Shown piece by piece: positions 12,601 to 24,600 of a DNA stretch of 64,000 nt. The number at the start of each line of letters is the position of its first letter. Position 1 is the stretch's first letter. Below the pieces are notes generated by a model. It saw only the letters and a program-made list of their open reading frames with translations, searched no databases and was not told where the DNA came from. This DNA is from Angiostrongylus vasorum (taxonomy: Eukaryota > Nematoda > Chromadorea > Rhabditida > Metastrongylidae), in assembly GCA_018806985.1 (NCBI GenBank), contig JADANN010000437.1:1700501-1764500 (forward strand). The letters are read 5' to 3'. Both the position numbers and the translations under genes were made by a program.

Positions 12601-15600
12601 CGGACAGTCTACCAATCCATCGGTTATCCAGTCTCATTTGAAAAAAGCTATTTCAGGTATCGATGATGTTCGAGCTGAGCAATGTCGTTAAATTGTTGTT
12701 GGTTTCAAGGTGAACTATACTGAATAAAAAAGATTCGTGATAGCCACGAAAGGCCACTTTATGAAAAGTGGAATATCCCGTGCGGATAACATTGTTGTAC
12801 GGCTAGCTTTAGTGATTTCATACTAGTCTGATTTCTTCCGAGTTTATTTGTTTTGTATTCATGTTTTCTACATCATCCTTGAGATAATCTTGGTTTAGGG
12901 AACCATATGTAATATTTTCCTCCCAACGGTTTATCGCCTCATCGCGGCGCGGAGGTATTCTCGGCTGTGAGGCTACGATTTAGAGCGGGGAATTCATCCC
13001 CTGGCAGGATCTCCCAAGCTGAGTAGGAGTCCGGCGCTTCCATCAGCAAGCACAGCTAAGAGTAAACCAATACCAGGATCCATCACCGTTATAGTAGCAA
13101 ATTATTCACATGGTGACAAATCTCCCTCTCATCCACAAGGACGACGACTGCCTGTGGTGGTGAAAATCTGGGGGCACACATTGGCTTGACTGACCTGTGA
13201 CTCCGAGGAACCACAATGGCTAAACCACCAAAACTCCAAAAAGTGGGCCTATAGTCCGCACAACTGGTGAGGACGGGCCATCAAGTATTCAAGTATCGAA
13301 TTTTATGGATATCATGTGAGCTTGCATTTCGTCTTGTTCCTTCGTGCACAAATGTGTTCTGTTTCGTAGATTGTCATAATGACAAGTAATAATTGTTGAC
13401 GCTACAACCACAAATGTGACTGTGGGTGTTACCCTTGACGATACTTACGTCCTCTTGAGATCTCTAAAGACTGGATTTGTTAATTTTTGTCAATTTTTTT
13501 GTCGATTTTTGTTGATGATAACAGTGCATCTCATACGGATTCCGGTGTAACTCACCGGTTCGAGAAGTGTTTAGTGAAGACCAGTGTAAGGTCGGGTAAT
13601 TTTGGTATTTTTGTACTCTCGGTGGATTGTGTTGCGGACGTATTTCTTCCATTTTAATACCGCAACATCGGTCGCTATCCAATACTTGATTAATATTCAT
13701 CAGTAGGTGTATCACTGCACATGTTGTAGACTTGTGTGTACTGCACCTGGTCATTTTCCGATTGGGACTATTTTTCGAGAGAATTTTCAAGGTAGTCATT
13801 CTATTGTGAGTATTTTCACAATGGGCAGGCTATTACCATTGTGAAAAAAAGTAGATTTTTCTATTTTGATAAAGACTTTGAGTCGCATTAGTCGCGAAAA
13901 CCTAGTAAAACTTTTGTGGTTTAGCACGAAGAGATTCTGAAACACAATGGCTTGCCTCAACTTTCGTACCTTTCTAATCCAATGTTGTTTTACAAACACA
14001 GGATAATAAAGCTGCTGTATTAAGTTGTTGTTTAGGGAATTGACAAAGTGGTTTTCGGTTCGAACAACGGTACCATCTCGGCCATTGTGTCCGCTCAGGG
14101 TGAGCACGTACATCTCAGCCGGCCTGTACGAGTTGTCGCACAAGTCGAGGTGAGTGCAAAGTTGTATGTTATAGAGAGCACCTGTAGATGGTGGTAATAA
14201 TGACCGAACACTACCACAAAATGGTGAACATCATGCATTCAGTAGCGATGCGAGGATATTTTATCGTCGTAAGCGTTATCTGTAAGACAGCACTCTCAAG
14301 AAATTCCGAAGCACTCAACGGAATAATCACTGTTTACTTCAGGTTTGGTTGCAAGATCTTTCTGATGAGATGCGATCAACACTAAGGAAAATGTCAGTGG
14401 AGGCGATTGGTGATGATCATCTGGATCCAGCAAGGTTTAGTGAATCGCAGAAATGTTGTTCTCCCTTTTCTTTTAAGCTGAAATTCCTTTCATTTTTTTT
14501 ACTTCAAACTAGCTGATTCATAACATAAGCCTTTGCTCATGAACTGTTGATACGTACGTACGTATGATAACAACGTATTCTGAGCTTTTTCTAAGTACGT
14601 GAGTTCCAACAATTTCTAATAGAAATTTTCACAGATTTCCTTCACAAGTGCTTTGTTTGGCCGAACATGTTCGCTTCTGTCGTGACTGTGAGCAGGTTTG
14701 TCTATTGGCTTTCTTCCCGGGCTTTCGTAGATTAGTGCTATGCTGTAAAATTTGGGAGTTTTTCCAGCTTGTGAAAAAAACGATAAATAAGTGACCATTA
14801 CAGGCTAATATATCTCAAACATTGTGGAGCCAAGCTTATCATTTCTTGGGAATGTAGGAACCTTCCAGTTTTTTAAAATTTGCTTCGTAGGGCATTAAGA
14901 ATTGGTTCGATGGGCTCCGAAAGATACCCAGCTCTCCATTCCTTCTTGGTGGGAAAATTGACATTTGAATTCGTTGGGATCGCCCCTGTTCTCTACAATC
15001 CACAAGTGCTAGTGGTGCCAAGTGCCTTTGGTACTCCAAAGAGAATAAGGCTGTGCCCGAAGATATTTATGAATGACTGATACACGACAATGGACCGAGT
15101 GCAAGTGTCGCGATTCGCACAATATTTGAAGACGAGTTGTGTAATTTTAAAAGTGTTGAGTTGTACTATTGTATGGAAGTGAAGAATTAACTCAGAAGAG
15201 CACTCAGAGAACATGCCTACTTGAATGGTCCGTTTAATTCCCATTTAACTTGCTAAGCAAGGATGTTTTAATTCCGTAGAGTCTGGAGATATCCGTGGTT
15301 CTCTCGAAGTCTTCACCAGGGAAGCCAACGGGCTATGGATCGGTGCAGATTTCTGTATGGTGACTATGTTACCACATGGAAATCGCGATTTATGGCATAC
15401 TTTACTTAAGTTTCCGGATGGACATTTAGAGAAGAAAGAACTAGATGTAAAGAAAAAACGCTTTAGAATTTGTTTTACCCATTAGCACCACAACATAGAA
15501 GGGGCATTCTTTGGTCCGATTTTGTGATTACTGGGAAACTCCCTACCTTCTCACCGTTGTCCAGCACGGAATTACTGAACTGGTTATTTAACCATAATTC

Positions 15601-18600
15601 TCAAACTCGGCTAGATCAAACGAGAATTCTTCACTGCTCAGGCTCTGGATTCTTCAAAAGATCTGGCCAACCTGAAAAGCTGCTCTACAAGAGCAGCTCA
15701 AAGCTTTATACAAGCACAAAAAAGTCAACGACATAGTGCTTGATCTTAAACTGAAAGCATTGATCCTCGACATTATCCATCATATTGATATCACGGATCA
15801 ACTTATCAACAATAAAGCAAGGTAGGTCAACGTTTTTCTAACAAAAATAGAATTGTGAAAGAACCTAATGAAAATCGTTGTCTAGAAGAAGATTATACCC
15901 AGTTTCTCACTCTTTTTTCTGGCCTTAGTTTCTTCTGAGCAAAAAGCACAATTACCTTACTACTTTTTCAGCTCTTCTCAGTGTTGGACGTGGCAACGAC
16001 AATTGCGCTTCTATTTGGTAGGAGATAAAGTTGTAGCCCGGCAAGTGAATAGCGAATTTGACTACACTTATGAGTATCAGGTAAAATTTGACAAAATTAC
16101 AAATGGTGCTTAAAAAAATCTCACCGTCATTCTACAAATAGTACCTGGACAGCTATTTTTTTATTGATGATTTTTCATTACTTTAATCCTCCCAGCGGTT
16201 TACCGCTTCATGATGGCTGGGAGGTGTTCCTGGGTGTCGCGCTGTAGATGTACAATGGGGGCATTCATCGCCCTGGCAGGCTCTCCCAAGCTGAGAAGGA
16301 CTCCGGCGTTTCCATCAGGAAGCCTCAGCTAAGAATCAACCAATACCAGGATCCACCACCGTCTTGGTATCAAAGTCGTATAGTGGCAGATCTCTCTCTG
16401 ATCCACAAGGGCTGCCATAGCCTGCGATGGTGAAGACCTGGGGCAGACTTTGGCCAGGCCGACCTCGTTATTCCAGGGAACCACAGTGGGTTAACCAGCA
16501 AATCTCCGAAAAATGGAGATTATGCTGGGGCTCGCACAACCAACGAGGACGGGCCATTCAAGTAAGTATCAAGTAAGTAATTTTTCATCAGTAGTTCTTG
16601 TGAAATTGAAGAAATTCATTTTATTCTTCTGAGACTTATGTGAGCTGACTGTTTGTAGCAAAAACTGTTATAGAGTATCAAATGGTCGCAGTCGTTCTAA
16701 AATACCTGCTTTTCCTTCATTAATGGGACGTTTCAGACACCAGTCTAGTTTTCCAACCTTGTTTCATGAAACATGGAATCTCCAACTTTCCACTGAATGC
16801 TGACATACAGTGTACAATTCTCAGTCTTGGTTTGCTGACTAGCCTATACAAGGTTGTTAATTGTAGCTAACGTGTCGAACTATCGCCTACTTCATAGCCA
16901 CGATGACTGGAGTCTACAACAGTTGTTTTTCTTGCAGTATCAACCTTCGTAGCTGTCACTTCGATAATCCACTAGAGTGAAGCACTTAACGAATAAATAA
17001 ATGTCAGCCAGCATTGCCGTTTTGTATCGGACCGTTTTTGCTGCTCGGAGATGACCTAACCTCACCCGGTAGTTCCCTAGAGGACAAACAGAACGATCCT
17101 TGGGAAGTTGCAGTGCTAACCTTTTATTTATTGCATACTGCAACTTTTCGCGTGCCAAAAGATAGCACCACGATTACCCTTCCGGAGGTCGTACACACTG
17201 CACCACTGAGGCGTCAGCCTTCTTACTTCTGCCCACCCCTTTTGTTTATCTGTTGGAACGACAGTGGCTTAAAAATATGGGAGATATAGCCCGTCTTCTG
17301 GAGACATATTCAAATAGCATTAGCTGTATTGAATCCATCTTATGCGAGTGCCAGTACTTCTTTAATTCTTTTCATTCTCTTGCCACCGTTTTCACACAGG
17401 TGGTGTTCGTTTGTGGATTTGCATCTGGCTCAATGATGTCCTATTCTCACTGTAACTTTGAATTTCTGGATGTTGCTAAAACTGCTAAACAGAAAGCTCT
17501 CTACCCTCATGAATAAGAGGATTGTTTGCTGCTGCCTTGTCTTTTGCAATCTTTTGAAACGGCAGTGGTTCCTCAGAAAATTTTTGGTCGACTGGTCGAT
17601 AACAACGTACTGAGTCGAATGGGATAAGAAATTCTTTTTTAACTTATTAAATCGTTGAATTGATGGATAATCGTTTTTTTATTGAAAATTGGGGAGAACC
17701 ATTTTTTATGATTGTTCACTACGAAATCTCCTCGAAGACAGCTGAAGAATGTAGAACTAAAGCAACAGTTTGACTGAAAGAATCTCATGATTTAAAGTCT
17801 CCTATCAGGGTCACCAGATGTGGCTTTTTCACTCGGTTTAGGTTTCAGGTCACCGTTCGCTGATTGTTATTTCTTTAGAAGTTTCTAGACTTTTTCTCAA
17901 GCGATGTTTCTTTAGGGCAACACACCGAAGCTTGTGCACACGCCGTTGACGGATAAATGCTATCTGACACTCACTCAGGGTCAGTGATGTATGCATGAAT
18001 TTCAGAATGATTTTGAATGATCATATATTTTTAGGCAGCATTTTAGTTCTTGGATCATGAACTAGTTATAACTGGGTGTAGTTCAAAGGAGTAAAGAAAA
18101 AAAATTTTTTTAAGTGTTCGGCTACATGGTCACAAAACAACTGTTATGACTAGAAAATCGGATACCAGTGTTGGAGCTTCATTGAAGAGTCGGCAGAAAG
18201 TTACTGAAATCATTTAGAACCCTTTTTTGCTAAAGTTTTTTGTCAATGTATTTCTCCTATTTACCTGGTTCCACATTTTTTCCTTCAAAACAATTTCATG
18301 AAGAATTTATCCGTTTGCCTTCTACGAAATCATCGTCAATTTCTCGACGGCAACCTCAGTGTCGTGATTTTCATTAGATTCACTTTGTTTTCATAGCTTC
18401 TCCGGACTTCTCTATAGCGGACAGCATTTAGTACCGTGTTGTAAAGCTCGCGTACTAGTACTACTTATTCAGACCTTTGCTCTCACTGCAACCCGATTAC
18501 TGAGCGGACAGCACAGTGGTAGTGATGTCGGTCATCACGAACATGGTGTTAGTTCGACTTCGCTCCGGCCTACCCAAGCCTGTCATTCCTCCAAGGTCGG

Positions 18601-21600
18601 GAAATTGGTACCGGACTTACCCAGGTTAAAATCACTCTCTGCAATCCATTTGAGAACGCTCCAGCCCGGCTATCTCAGGGCTCCAAGGAGAATTGCTCGA
18701 CCAGCATTCTACAACATTCAAGGTGAAATGAAAATCCACAAGCGGCAACCGAAGCCACACGTAAAAAGCTGGAACATCTTCGTAGATGGTGGATGCGAGA
18801 AAAAGAATCGAATTTGAAAAGTGCTAGGATCAGCACAGTAGACGTGAAGACGGGTCATATAAAAATAAAAATAAGTAAAAAAAAACCTTCCGATTATTTC
18901 ATCTTTTTCGTCAGAGTTTCGCAACCTCACCAATTAATCTGAAATCTGAATCTCCATGGATCCTTTACCGCCTTTTTCTTTGCAAAGTATGCAGCCTTTT
19001 GAATTACGTTTTGGCCCATAACTGTGGAATCAGGGTATTTGTTACGAACGGTGATTAACGTCTTCTCTGCTACTTCTTAATGAAGGCGTCAGATATGACA
19101 CGGATAAGACGTTTTTTGTTAATACAGGGTTCCCCTGTGATTGAGTCAGGTTTTATCAACACTTCTTAAGAACTTCCATAGAGTAAACTTTCTTATATTA
19201 AGCTATGTACATGGGCTTGGGAGGGAATCCGTATGGACCGGCTGGTACTGGCAAGACAGAATCCGTAAAGGTGAGCGAAGCGGAGGCATCCCTAAGATGA
19301 CTCACATTTACCGTACTCTCATTGAAATTAAACCATCCTAGGCGCTAGCGTCGTTGTTCGGCCGACAGGTGCTCGTTTTCAATTGTGACGAAGGAATCGA
19401 CGTCCATTCAATGAGGTTTATTGTTTCTTGCCCGATTACTTTTCAAACGAATATTTTTCTTCTTCGTCAGCTATCAAAAAAATTCGATATGAATGACAAC
19501 AGCGAAATATTCAGCAAAAGAGGTTCTAGCTGTTTCTTCGTGAATATTGTAAACCGGAAAGTATACCAATGAAGGTCGATTGAGATGTCTGAACAGATTA
19601 CTTTGGCCCAAAGTGAAAACTACAGAGCGTAGAACGGATTACGGTGCTCTGAAATACTGAGTCTTTCAAATAATGTTGCTACTCATGGTCTGATTTTGTC
19701 TTTTTTTCCCAAGAAATTAGTAAGCAGCTAGTGATGGTCGTAAATAAAACAATAACTTGGAAACTTGGGTACTTGGACGACCCGCCTTCACTAGTTGTGC
19801 ATGCGCTACTACAACCTCCATTGGAGGCTTGCTGGTTGAGCCATTGTGGTTCCCTGGGATCCCGAGGTCAGCCTGCCCAAAGTCGGCCCCCCTGGAAAAC
19901 AATAACATATACAATAAACATTGAAATATCAAAATTATCAATATTACACATAATGGGAATGGTTTTATAGCGCTAACAATGACAATAAGAACCTTACTCA
20001 GTTTACTCTTAGAGATCTAAGAGGTAATTATGAAGAAATTTTGACTAGCCGACAACGATTTCTTACGTTATGATTCGATTTTTGGCCTCCGTTCTCAAAA
20101 AAGTATTCTACGAAAATTTTTTTCTTTTTTTTATTTCTTATTTTTTTATTAATTCTCAAACGGAACGTCGTAACTGGACAGCGACAACAACTAAGAGAAG
20201 GCTTTTCTTTGATGAACTAGTGGTTTTTCAGTCGAATCTTCATTGGAATAGTACAGTGCGGCGCATGGGGATGTTTTGATGAATTTAACCGTCTTGATCA
20301 GGTATGGATAGAGAACGCTTTTCCAATAAAAGCGTTTCTTAAAAAAATGAATTGGTCCTATTTTTTTTAACTACGCCAATAAAGAATGAGACTTTTTAAG
20401 TTTGCTGATTACAGACTGTCTTATCTGCAGTTTCAATGCAGATACAGACGATTCAGGATGTGATCAAGTCGAAAAAGCGGCACATGCGTTTTGGGCGGGA
20501 AGACAGTAAGTAATAGAGAAAATGATTTGAATACATCTATTTCCATTAACTCACTTAGTCTTTGACACTATGGGCAACTAGAATCATATTAAGTTAAAAA
20601 GGGAAAAAAAGTGAAAACACGACGGCCATTTGCTTTGTGAAAAAACTTGCTCCCCTTCTGAGCATTCTCATCCACTCGCCTAACCATCGTCGATCCCAAC
20701 TCTTTCAGTGAATTCCATGTGTACCGGGTACCATATTCCTAAAATTATTTTAGCTTTCTTCGTTCCAATGTGCGATGCAACCAAGGACGTGTATAGCGCT
20801 GTGGTTAGAGGGGTTCCGCACCGCCCGGTACTGTCTGAAAGCACAAAACACTGAATTGATACATCGGTAGACCATCGCAAGCCACTCTATAAGTCATGTA
20901 TTCCTTCAATCACCTCTGTGATGTTTAATGAATTTCAATGCGCGATATATCTCTCATGAATTGACCAACACCCAGCGCTTTATCCTTAACAATCTAATCA
21001 TACGAGTAATCGATCGCCAGAGATTGTTTTCCACCAGGAACTGTAGCTTACTTTAATCTTAGTTTGATATCATTGGAGCCGGAAAAGTGCCAATGATGAA
21101 GGAGATTTACGGAACTGCAGAAAAGGCGATCAGAAATTGCAAGAGGCGAGCTATGCGTAAGATATGGATACTACCTATTTCCTCCTCAGTTGCTAGATGA
21201 AATGTCTTGTTGTTAAGCGCTTTCGTGGAAGAGAAAAAACTCGTGCTCATCGCCAGTGCTTTTTTTTCCGCAGAAGTCAAGAGTTAGCCTACGTAAACAC
21301 CCACGTGTTCTTCGACACCACGGTGTGCTACATCGGTTTCAATAATAGGAAAACAGAACTTACTTGGTCTCAGATAAACAGACGGCTGTGCTTTCTAGCG
21401 CACTTTAAAGATTCTTTGCTTATTGGCATGATGTATCACCTAGTTATCGCATCGTGCCACCATGCGCTTCAAGAATTCTTTTCCTGCAATCACATCGCCG
21501 CCATCTACCAGCTGTCTGATTTGCGTTGACTGATGTGAAGACTAGTGCGAAACCACTCTGCGGCAGCCGAATATGGCGTAAACGTGCTCTATGATGGAAG

Positions 21601-24600
21601 ATTGATGACAATCGAGTGGTTTCGTCGGTTTACCTGGATCTGTTTCCAGGTGGTGTTGCAGCTCGCAGTCATCGGAAAAGTCTCCGAAATATGCGGTTTT
21701 TGAGGCTTGTGCGTATCCCGAGTTATTTCTCCGTGGGTCGATGAATTACTTCACTAATCTGAGAGGATTAAAATACTTAGTTGCTAATTTAATCTTTTTT
21801 TCTTGGGCAAGGAAGAAGGTGTTAATAAGTGCTTTGCACAACACGAAATGGGGTTTGCATCGCAGTGGTCTTTTTGCCGATCATCATGACAGTGCTAGTT
21901 CGCTCCATCCACCGGCTCAACAAGACTTCCATAAGTCCAGGACTGGGAAATTGTTCCCAGAATTGTCTAGAAAAGCTCACTCTCTGCGATTCAAGTGGGA
22001 ATGCCTAGTTCTGCCAGTGCTCCAAGGACTGTCGGCTGTACTAGCATTCAACGACATTTGTAAAAAGAAGACAGCAACACACTCAAAACGTTCTAGACCT
22101 TCGCGGTGGATGGATGTGAGGAAACGAGTCAAATGTAAACTTCTGAGATCCGCACAGTAAATGTGAGAGCTGGTCGTTTACAGTTTAAAAATTCCACACA
22201 ATGATGGATGCTTCATCGGTTTCACTGTCTTAGGGGCTTTTAAAGATCAAAGTGAGAAGCGTTCCATGCACCCGAACATTTTCGTAACTTCGACGGAGGA
22301 AATCCAATACGTAAATTTCAATCGCATGGTAACGATCTTTCTCGAAACGTTTATGGTGTTCTAAAAAAGGTACCATCGATTGAAATTCTTCATTAGAGCA
22401 CTGCTCCACTTCACTAGATCCCACTCAATGAAACAACGAACACCAGCATGGCGAGGGCGACCACTTGTGGACAATCGACTCGTATCAATCCATCCCTGAA
22501 GAAGGCGAAGACATCGAACCTTATCCGGGTAAAACTTTGATATCAACCTCGTGGTAGCTTAGTAGTATTAGAAAAATACTCACCGTTTTGTTCCTTTTTA
22601 AGTTTTGCAGCTATTGATGAAGACTATTTGCACAGCGTCTTATATGGGCGAGGAATTTGCAACACGCCACTAGGCACACGTAGGGTACAATGACATAAGG
22701 GAAAGTGCTTCGAAGTAACAGTCATTATCTTCGCATAGGAATCTAAAATATCTACGCGCAAACTCTGGAAGTGTTTTGGACACATCCCAAAAATCAGCCG
22801 CAGAAAGGAGTGCCTCGTGATCCCGCATGACATCGCCCCATACTGAAGGCTAATTTTTTGACTTCATCTCAGCGCATTCATCACCTATATAAAACTATGT
22901 TGCTGGTCTCCAAGAATAACTGGGAAGCTTACGGAGAACGAAACCGTGAGTGTTTAAAAGAAGCTGTTTACTAGGCGGATGGAATTGATGTGTTGGCATA
23001 TGGATTTGGATTTTCCAGGCTCTGAAGAAAGGCGAGACGGTCGAAGGGTCAGGGAGTATTGAATAAATTCTGTTTCTGACAACTCTTTGTCGGCTGAAGA
23101 AGAAAATATTATTTTATTGATCAATGCCGAGACTAATAGGAAGGCTATCGTGGGGTTTGCAACTGACTCTATAAATCGCTAATCCACCGCTTGTCATCAA
23201 ACAGGCCACCCATTCATTCAGTCACGTTTACAGTGGTAGGAGTTAGCCTGAATGAGTGACATACTGAAGGGTAGATCAACTCCGAAGGAATTATCCTTTG
23301 TCCTTCATTCACTTATAAATAGCTGGGAAGCTTTTTAGAACGAGCACGGCGTAGCCAAATTTAGCGCGCCTGAGTATTGTTCTGCAATGGCAAGAAGTTT
23401 TTCCCAAAGTTAAGGGCTAAGGTTTTTTGTCAGCCCATTGTACAACAACTTCTTAACTATCGGTTTTCTAAAAATGTGATTTCATCTAGTTTTTTCTTTT
23501 CCAGGCCAGAGTGGATCCGAATGCTGCCATATTCATCACATTAAATCCAGCCGGAAAGGGGTTATGGTGGTCGACAGAAGATGCCGGATAACTTGAAACA
23601 ACTTTTTCGACCCGTAGTAATGTCCGTACCAGATAATGAAGTCATTGCCGAGACAATACTATATTCGGAAGGTTTCACGGATGCACGAAATTTGGCAAGA
23701 AAAATCGTCACTGTTTTTAAACTCAGCAAGTTAGTACACAGATAGATTGGAATTGATATTGATGAGTAACCGATTAAATGATTGTTCTCCGTGAGGATCA
23801 TAATTGACCACTGTATGACTAAAGGTGTTTTTGCTAACTTTTGCAATCACTAGAGATAGCGTGCTTTTTTAGAGAGATGCTATCCGTTCAACAGCATTAC
23901 GATTGGGGTTTGAGAGCACTTAAGGTACAGTTTTTGCTTAGTTATTTGAAAGTATCAGGTTCATGATCATTCAAATAACACCTTACTGATTAAAAAGTTT
24001 CTACGAATTCCGACCTGGTCGGATTTCCTTCGTCGTCATTAAAGGTATGGGAGATCGATCCAAGGAAGACTTGCTGTTTTGTGATCGAGTTTTTTATCAT
24101 GACGGTCGGAGTTCCTGACGTTGTTTCACCTCTATCTAACCGTGAAATGAACGAATTTTTTTCCAGTCTAAGTAACTCCTCCTTTCGTGTGAACTCTATC
24201 TTATCTCGTTAATAGGACATATCTTATGGCATTGAACCGTGGAGGAATAAGACAGAACTATTTATTTATGGGTCTGCTGAGTGCAAAGTTCATGGCCTCA
24301 TGGCCGATGTACGCCCAATTGCAAAACTTCGCCTCAATTCACCACCTCATATTCCACTGATTTTGTCATCGACTCCGTAGGATTTTATTTAGCTGAGAAA
24401 GTAAGACATACGAAATTCAGGTAGTACTCCGTGGTTGCAGTGACCTCCGTGCCGCCAAACCCAGTGCGGACGAGACTGAGACGGTTGTTCAGGTCTGCTT
24501 TTTAAAGGAGATGTCTTGGCTTGTGCTGGCATAATGAATGACCATTGTGGTATAAGTTCCTAGGTTGATGAATTATTTCTTCCTCATGGAACCGATACAT

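Noticed and set aside
12180..12641. 153-codon open frame starting in the ACA-rich tract
   Set aside because: Its 5' half is low-complexity intron; only the part from 12328 is dynein coding, and it is reported as exon 13.
12657..12690. Read-through of exon 14 into GIDDV, seemingly continuing the protein
   Set aside because: It reaches a stop quickly. The separate exon 15 supplies the true GIDKV continuation with family-length spacing, so the resemblance is a coincidence of the donor gtatcgatg.
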